NCBI GenBank assembly: GCA_020721025.1
Contig: DYNO01000065.1
Span: forward strand, 5,024 to 16,050
Length of the DNA: 11,027 nt
Direction of reading: 5' to 3'
Source: Thiomargarita sp.
GTDB taxonomy: Bacteria; Pseudomonadota; Gammaproteobacteria; Beggiatoales; Beggiatoaceae
Below the pieces are notes generated by a model that saw nothing but the letters and a program-made list of their open reading frames with translations, was not told the origin of the DNA and ran no database searches. Positions 7,113-11,027 of this stretch are shown here, piece after piece; position 1 is the stretch's first letter, and every line of letters begins with the position of its first letter. The translations under genes and the position numbers were made by a program.

Positions 7113-7881
7113 ACATTTTTCATTTTTTTTATTATGGTGCAGCATTTGCGCCTTGGTGGCGTGTGGTGGTGGCGGCGGTGGCGGGAGTGTCAGCGAGGGA
7201 ATGACGGTTGCTTTTCAACTGACTCGTCAGCAAAGTGTTGATGCAACAGGAAATTATTTCAGCGCGCCCGCGGGACAGAAAACGTTTAAAACTCGTGAAG
7301 GCATGGTGATCACGTTAAAACAGGCGTATCTTGTGGTTTGGAGTGTCACGTTAGAATCCGATTGCAATGACGTGAATTTTGCTTTCCCGTGGTTGAATTG
7401 GTTGTCAGCGGCGGTTGCCCATACGGATGATACGCCAACCTTGTTGGGAGTTCCTCATGTTATCAATATCTTAGCCGATGATGTGGCAGTTGAAAATTTA
7501 GGGAATGTTTACCCACCGCCAGCAACATATTGCGGAATTACGGTAGAATTGTTGAAGGCAGATGAAGATGCTGTGGGATTATTAGATTTTCCAATCAATA
7601 TGTTAAATCGAGTTTTGTATCTCGAAGGGGAATACACCCCGCTGGGTAGCACGGCTCCGGTGGCATTCACGCTTGATGTGGCAAAAACGCCGCGTCCGAA
7701 ACGTTTGCGACTGACCACCCCGCTTACTTTGTCAGAAAGTGCCCCCTCGGCAACCATTGGATTCGTGACACAATATGATCGTTGGTTTGATGCGGTGGAT
7801 TTTTCTCAATTAAATCAAGATAGTCAAATTGATTGGGTGCTCAACAATATTACCGCGAGTTTTAAAATCAAATCGTTTTGA
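7102..7881 (+). CDS. Gly-rich-tether lipoprotein of unknown function, MbnPH operon
   Basis: I do not recognise a named family. The 259-residue protein has a lipobox LVAC (lipidated Cys21) followed directly by seven Gly, then a predicted mostly beta periplasmic domain. Only two further Cys occur in the mature part (Cys88 and Cys144, possibly a disulfide); His107 and His119 flank the ordered-looking motif AHTDDTPTLLGVPHVIN (106-122), and PPPATYC (138-144) follows. Gly rather than Asp at +2 predicts outer-membrane sorting under the E. coli rule, unlike MbnP and MbnH. The start overlaps the barrel gene by 11 bases and is preceded by GGGGAT, so it is the last gene of the operon. A role as periplasmic partner of the barrel protein or of MbnP in metal handling is inference from position only. 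Confidence 0.8.
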   Translation: MIFKHFSFFLLWCSICALVACGGGGGGGSVSEGMTVAFQLTRQQSVDATGNYFSAPAGQKTFKTREGMVITLKQAYLVVWSVTLESDCNDVNFAFPWLNWLSAAVAHTDDTPTLLGVPHVINILADDVAVENLGNVYPPPATYCGITVELLKADEDAVGLLDFPINMLNRVLYLEGEYTPLGSTAPVAFTLDVAKTPRPKRLRLTTPLTLSESAPSATIGFVTQYDRWFDAVDFSQLNQDSQIDWVLNNITASFKIKSF

Positions 7882-7917
7882 TTCAAATTTGCCAATGATT
7901 TTCAACTAGAAACCATC

Positions 7918-7984
7918 GGACAGTTTTTTATTATCATTTATGAAATCAATCGGTTGAAATCTAAATAAAATTTTAAAACTGTCC
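7918..7984. terminator. long imperfect hairpin between convergent genes, likely two-way terminator
   Basis: GGACAGTTTT (7918-7927) and AAAACTGTCC (7975-7984) are perfect 10-base inverted arms. Inside, ATTTA (7936-7940) pairs with TAAAT (7962-7966) and TCAA (7946-7949) with TTGA (7954-7957) around a TCGG loop. The arms carry T-rich inner sides on both strands. It lies in the 135-base gap between the operon end (7881) and the moaB end (8017), the right place to stop transcription from both sides. It is longer and more AT-rich than a classic terminator, so a palindromic repeat element is an alternative. Confidence 0.5.
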
Positions 7985-8016
7985 AACTGTTTGTTTCATA
8001 AACGATTATAAGCCCG

Positions 8017-8559
8017 CTAATCTTTCTTTTCTAATAAACGCGGCATCAATTCCACCAAGTTACAGGGACGAGTGCGCGCATCTAATTGTTCACAAATGAG
8101 TTTATCCCACGCGGTTTTACACGCGCCTGATGAACCCGGCACACAAAATAGATAAGTGCCATTCGCAACTCCTGCAACTGCCCGTGATTGTAGAGTTGAG
8201 GTGTTAATTTCTTGATAAGACAATGCTCGAAATACTTCGCCAAATCCTTCAATTTCTTTATCAAACAATGGCTTGATTGCCTCTGGTGTGCCATCCCGTC
8301 CCGTCAACCCCGTCCCGCCGGTGCTAATCACCACTTGCACGGCATCATCAGCAATCCATTGTGAGACAACTGCTCGAATTTTATACATATTATCGGGCAC
8401 GATCACTTTTGCTGCCACCCGATGCCCTGCTTGCGTCAGTCGTTCCACTAAAACTTTTCCTGATGTGTCATTTTCCTCAGTGCGAGTGTCTGAAACGGTT
8501 AAGATAGCGATATTTAACGCAATAAAGTCGCGCGTTTCTGAGTCATGAATGTGAGACAT
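8017..8559 (-). CDS. moaB: MoaB, molybdenum cofactor biosynthesis protein
   Basis: MoaB belongs to the MogA/MoaB family, whose active members adenylylate molybdopterin before molybdenum insertion; the E. coli MoaB itself has no firmly established essential role. The 180-residue protein lines up with E. coli MoaB from end to end, including DTSG (31-34), the pterin/nucleotide loop STGGTGLTGRD (79-89), GFGEVFR, the block TSTLQSRAVAGVAN, PGSSGACKTAW and LDARTRPCN near the C-terminus. The length is normal (about 170). A Shine-Dalgarno AAGGAA (8564-8569 on the plus map) sits four bases before the ATG. It stands alone here rather than with moaA, moaC or moeA, converges on the MbnPH operon and diverges from the hydrolase gene. 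Confidence 0.95.
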   Translation of the reverse strand: MSHIHDSETRDFIALNIAILTVSDTRTEENDTSGKVLVERLTQAGHRVAAKVIVPDNMYKIRAVVSQWIADDAVQVVISTGGTGLTGRDGTPEAIKPLFDKEIEGFGEVFRALSYQEINTSTLQSRAVAGVANGTYLFCVPGSSGACKTAWDKLICEQLDARTRPCNLVELMPRLLEKKD

Positions 8560-8576
8560 AAAATTCCTTGTTCGTT

Positions 8577-8582
8577 TATAAT
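8577..8582 (+). promoter_or_regulatory. possible -10 box for the hydrolase gene
   Basis: A perfect TATAAT lies 43 bases upstream of the chosen hydrolase start, in the short gap to moaB. No convincing -35 is found at 17 bases. If it is used, transcription begins near 8589, which excludes both upstream ATG codons (8545 and 8581) and supports the start at 8626. Confidence 0.3.
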
Positions 8583-8625
8583 GTCAAAATTATTTATCAT
8601 AACACATTCACTGAAACTAACTCCC

Positions 8626-9261
8626 ATGTCTGAAACGATTGTTATTGTCCACGGTTTATGGATGAATCCCGCGGTGATGTGCCCACTGGGTTGTTACTTG
8701 TCTCATTACAATTTTACAGTGCGATATTTTTGTTATTCTTCAATGCGTTCCACGGTACTTGAAAACACGCATCGCTTACAGAGCTTTCTAACCACGATGA
8801 AGCGTCAAAAAATTCATTGGGTTGGACATAGTTTAGGGGGAATTATGATTCGACAATTGTTCACAGAATTTCCATCGCAACCGCCGGGGCGGATTGTCAC
8901 CTTGTGTACTCCCCATCAAGGCAGTCAAGTTGCAAAATCTTTGGCAAACAGTAAATTAGGAAGTTGGATGTTGGGAGGCAGTTTGCACGGGGGCTTGTTG
9001 GGAGATGTCCCAGAATGGCATGGACAACGAGAATTAGGGAGTATTGTCGGGACATTAAGTTTGGGATTGGGACAAATCGTGACCTCGCTGCCTTTTCCTA
9101 ATGATGGAACGGTCAGCGTGTCTGAATGCCAACTTCCTCATATCACAGATTATTTAGAGTTACCCGTCGCACACATGGGGATGCTATTTTCCCTCCCAGT
9201 TGCCCGACAAACTGCCCAGTTTTTGCGTGATGGACATTTTTATCACTCGAATCAATCATAA
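8626..9261 (+). CDS. alpha/beta-hydrolase, lipase/PGAP1-like
   Basis: A small predicted esterase or lipase; the substrate is unknown. From the ATG at 8626 it has 211 residues and starts straight into the first beta strand and oxyanion-loop motif (VIVHGLW, 6-12). The nucleophile elbow GHSLGG (67-72) gives Ser69, and probable partners are Asp160 in PNDGTVSV and His183 in VAHMGM, completing a Ser-Asp-His triad. TLCTPHQGS (92-100) is typical of lipase-like members acting on bulky or membrane esters. There is no signal peptide, so it is probably cytoplasmic. The ATG at 8545 lies inside moaB on the other strand and the ATG at 8581 overlaps a -10 box; neither adds conserved sequence. No good Shine-Dalgarno precedes 8626, so the start is moderately certain. 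The pilU-like gene follows after 63 bases on the same strand with its own strong ribosome site. Confidence 0.82.
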   Translation: MSETIVIVHGLWMNPAVMCPLGCYLSHYNFTVRYFCYSSMRSTVLENTHRLQSFLTTMKRQKIHWVGHSLGGIMIRQLFTEFPSQPPGRIVTLCTPHQGSQVAKSLANSKLGSWMLGGSLHGGLLGDVPEWHGQRELGSIVGTLSLGLGQIVTSLPFPNDGTVSVSECQLPHITDYLELPVAHMGMLFSLPVARQTAQFLRDGHFYHSNQS

Positions 9262-9309
9262 AGTTTTTAATGCACATCTCAGAATCACGTTGGCTTTTAG
9301 CAATGATTT

Positions 9310-9315
9310 AGGAGG
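9310..9315 (+). promoter_or_regulatory. strong Shine-Dalgarno of the pilU-like gene
   Basis: AGGAGG, a perfect anti-16S match, ends nine bases before the ATG at 9325. It fixes the start of the PilU-type protein at the extra N-terminal domain, showing that this domain is translated as part of the protein rather than being a mis-called extension. Confidence 0.8.
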
Positions 9316-9324
9316 ATTATCAAT

Positions 9325-10824
9325 ATGGATTTAACACCTTATCTGAAACTTATTACCGAAAAAAATGGAACTGATCTCTTTGTCGTCTCGGGGCAACCGG
9401 TCAAAATGCGCTTAGAGGGACAAGATAAACCGGTTGGCAAGGCAATTCTTACCGCGGACATGACGAAGGCGGCGGCATTGGGCATCATGAACGATGAACA
9501 AAAAAGAGAATTTGCGAAAACTAAATCGGTCAATTTTACTTATCAACATCCTTTGGGAAATTTTGACGTTGCAGTCACGGTCGAAAATAAAGCAGTGGCT
9601 TTGACCATCTGTCCTGCGGTGGCAGTGGAAGAGGCTGTCGCTGAACCAGTCGCTGAACCAGAGGAAGAGGAAGAAGAACTGACCTTGCGCCCGAAGGAAC
9701 CTGAGAAAAAACCAGAAGTTAAGCCGGCGACAGATGATGATATGGGGATTCCTCTGATTGATGCCATGGGTGTTTATGATTATTTAAAACTGATGATGGC
9801 ACATGGTGGGGCGGACTTATTCGTAACAGTTGGTTCACAAATTAAAGCAAAGATTTACGGTCGAGCCCGTCCCTTGAGTAGCTTTTTCGTTACCCCAGAA
9901 ATTGCTAAGGCGTGTGTGGTTTCGGTGCTGACCGATGAGCAATTGGCACAATTTGAACAAACGAAAGATTTAGACTTTGCGATCACCATGCCCGACGGCA
10001 GTGCGCGGTTTCGTGGCAATGCTTTCTTTCAGCGTAAAAACATGAGCTTAGTGATGCGTTGGATTCCTGCGGTGATTCCGAATGCGATGGATATGGAATT
10101 GCCGGAAGTATTATTGGAATTAATCATGCAAAAGATGGGCTTGCTGCTCATGGTCGGTGGCACGGGTTCTGGCAAATCAACCACCCTTGCCGCGATGGTA
10201 GATCACCGCAATGCCAACTCACCGGGACATATTTTGACCATTGAAGACCCAGTAGAATTTTCCCATCCGAACAAAATGTCCATTGTCAATCAGCGGGAAG
10301 TTGGAGTCGATACCAAAACGTATGCCACTGCGATTAAAGCCTCCTTGCGTGAAGCTCCGGACGTGATTTTGATCGGTGAAATTCGGACGGAAGAAACGAT
10401 GGAAGCCGCGCTTGAACTCGCAAATACAGGGCATTTGTGTATTTCCACCATGCACGCCAACAATGCCAACAAAGCTCTTGAACGTATTCTCAACATGTTT
10501 CCCACTGTCAAGCACAAATCCCTGCTCATGGATATGTCTGCGAATATTCGAGCGATTATTTCCCAACGCTTGATTCCGGATGTGCGGGGCAAGCGGGTCG
10601 CAGCAATTGAAATTATGGTGAATAATCCATCAATTGCAGATTTGATTTTGAAAGGAAATTTACCAGAAATCAAGGATGCGATGAAAAGTAGCGGTTCTAA
10701 GGGCATGAAAACTTTTGACGACGCGCTGTATGATTTGTACAAAGCAGGAAAAATCAGTTTGGAAGAAGCGTTAAAAAGTGCCGATTCGCGCAACGACTTG
10801 GAAGGACGGATTAGTTTCGGATAA
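9325..10824 (+). CDS. pilU: PilU-type pilus retraction ATPase with an extra N-terminal domain
   Basis: A hexameric cytoplasmic ATPase that helps PilT retract type IV pili, giving twitching motility and DNA uptake. The 499-residue protein is about 120 longer than usual PilU. Residues 148-499 form the normal protein: PAS-like N-domain (150-247), Walker A GGTGSGKST (278-286), Asp box TIEDPVEF (305-312), Walker B DVILIGEIR (346-354) with Glu352, and His box STMHANN (374-380). The C-terminal MKTFDDALYDLYKAGKISLEEAL...ADSRNDL favours PilU over PilT, as does the absence of a PilT AIRNLIRE motif. Residues 1-95 are a diverged second copy of the N-domain (YLKLITEKNGTDLFV matches YLKLMMAHGGADLFV at 153-167), joined by an acidic, Pro-rich linker (about 98-136). 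No pilT is seen nearby. The palindrome after the stop may serve as terminator. Confidence 0.9.
   Translation: MDLTPYLKLITEKNGTDLFVVSGQPVKMRLEGQDKPVGKAILTADMTKAAALGIMNDEQKREFAKTKSVNFTYQHPLGNFDVAVTVENKAVALTICPAVAVEEAVAEPVAEPEEEEEELTLRPKEPEKKPEVKPATDDDMGIPLIDAMGVYDYLKLMMAHGGADLFVTVGSQIKAKIYGRARPLSSFFVTPEIAKACVVSVLTDEQLAQFEQTKDLDFAITMPDGSARFRGNAFFQRKNMSLVMRWIPAVIPNAMDMELPEVLLELIMQKMGLLLMVGGTGSGKSTTLAAMVDHRNANSPGHILTIEDPVEFSHPNKMSIVNQREVGVDTKTYATAIKASLREAPDVILIGEIRTEETMEAALELANTGHLCISTMHANNANKALERILNMFPTVKHKSLLMDMSANIRAIISQRLIPDVRGKRVAAIEIMVNNPSIADLILKGNLPEIKDAMKSSGSKGMKTFDDALYDLYKAGKISLEEALKSADSRNDLEGRISFG
9637..9660 (+). repeat. 12-base perfect tandem repeat in the pilU linker
   Basis: GTCGCTGAACCA occurs twice back to back (9637-9648, 9649-9660), encoding VAEP twice at the start of the acidic linker. 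The unit is a multiple of three, so copy-number change would alter linker length without breaking the frame. Confidence 0.85.
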
Positions 10825-10842
10825 CGGAAAGGGTTGTTTGTT

Positions 10843-10955
10843 GTCTGAATCAGAATTGACAAAATTTTAGAATTTTCAGAATAATGGCGCAACTATTTTC
10901 GAGACCGAAACCATTTTTGGATTTCATTCTGCCAATTCTAAAATTTTGATTCAGA
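10843..10955. repeat. 113-base palindromic repeat element downstream of pilU
   Basis: The ends are perfect inverted repeats, GTCTGAATC (10843-10851) and GATTCAGAC (10947-10955). Further in, AAAATTTTAGAATT (10861-10874) pairs perfectly with 10933-10948 apart from edge overlap, and CAGAAT (10877-10882) pairs with ATTCTG (10925-10930); a nine-base insertion (10852-10860) interrupts the left arm. An inner AATGG/CCATT pair (10883-10887, 10911-10915) continues the stem. AGAATT-type motifs recur about every seven to ten bases in both arms, the style of dispersed palindromic repeats in some cyanobacteria and filamentous gammaproteobacteria. No flanking target duplication is visible. AGACCGAAA occurs at 10902-10910 and again at the right border (10953-10961). 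Confidence 0.7.
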
Positions 10956-11027
10956 CCGAAAATTCGATAGTGCTATAGAACCGATTTGACATCTTTAAGC
11001 CATGTAGATTAAGCTGTTTCTATTTTC

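Noticed and set aside
8545..8625. Longer starts for the hydrolase at 8545 and 8581
   Set aside because: One lies inside moaB, the other overlaps a TATAAT box; neither adds conserved sequence before the first beta strand.
10986..11014. TTGACA box as a promoter leaving the right edge
   Set aside because: No acceptable -10 at 16-18 bases downstream.

Overview
The window looks like chromosomal DNA from an AT-rich gammaproteobacterium. BamA, MoaB (close to the E. coli protein along its length) and a PilU-type pilus ATPase all read as gammaproteobacterial. A sulfur-oxidising Thiotrichales/Beggiatoa-type host is my guess from overall feel and from the palindromic repeat at the right end; the sequence does not prove it. 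No tRNA, rRNA, CRISPR array, transposase or phage gene was seen.

Layout, left to right. (1) Bases 1-235 hold only a doubtful open end of a frame that would run in from the left edge. (2) bamA lies on the minus strand, away from its usual rseP and skp neighbours, behind a sigma70-like promoter. The 298-base gap 2567-2864 holds that promoter, a small inverted repeat over the predicted start of transcription, and nothing else I can support. (3) A PspF-like sigma54 activator without a sensor domain (minus strand) is divergent from (4) a tightly overlapped four-gene plus-strand operon at 4079-7881: a lipoprotein MbnP, its di-heme partner MbnH, a CxxC-bearing outer-membrane barrel protein, and a Gly-rich lipoprotein of unknown function. 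(5) A 135-base convergent gap carries a long imperfect hairpin. (6) moaB (minus) diverges from a small alpha/beta hydrolase (plus). (7) A PilU-type retraction ATPase carries an extra N-terminal domain. (8) The tail holds a 113-base palindromic element.

The centre of interest is 2865-7881. Between the activator gene and mbnP lie, in textbook order, two 18-base near-identical direct repeats with 20-base period, a perfect match to the IHF consensus, and a sigma54 -24 element with a degenerate -12. This suggests a sensor-less enhancer-binding protein that switches on an MbnP/MbnH operon. In the known pair, MbnH oxidises a tryptophan of MbnP to kynurenine to build a copper site. The two extra genes may extend this chemistry to the outer membrane. 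All four operon proteins carry export signals, and the +2 residues of the lipoproteins differ (Asp, Asp, Gly), which under the E. coli Lol rule would put MbnP and MbnH on the inner membrane and the fourth protein on the outer membrane.

Three translation starts were shortened from the longest possible frame: the activator (3827), the barrel protein (6234) and the hydrolase (8626).
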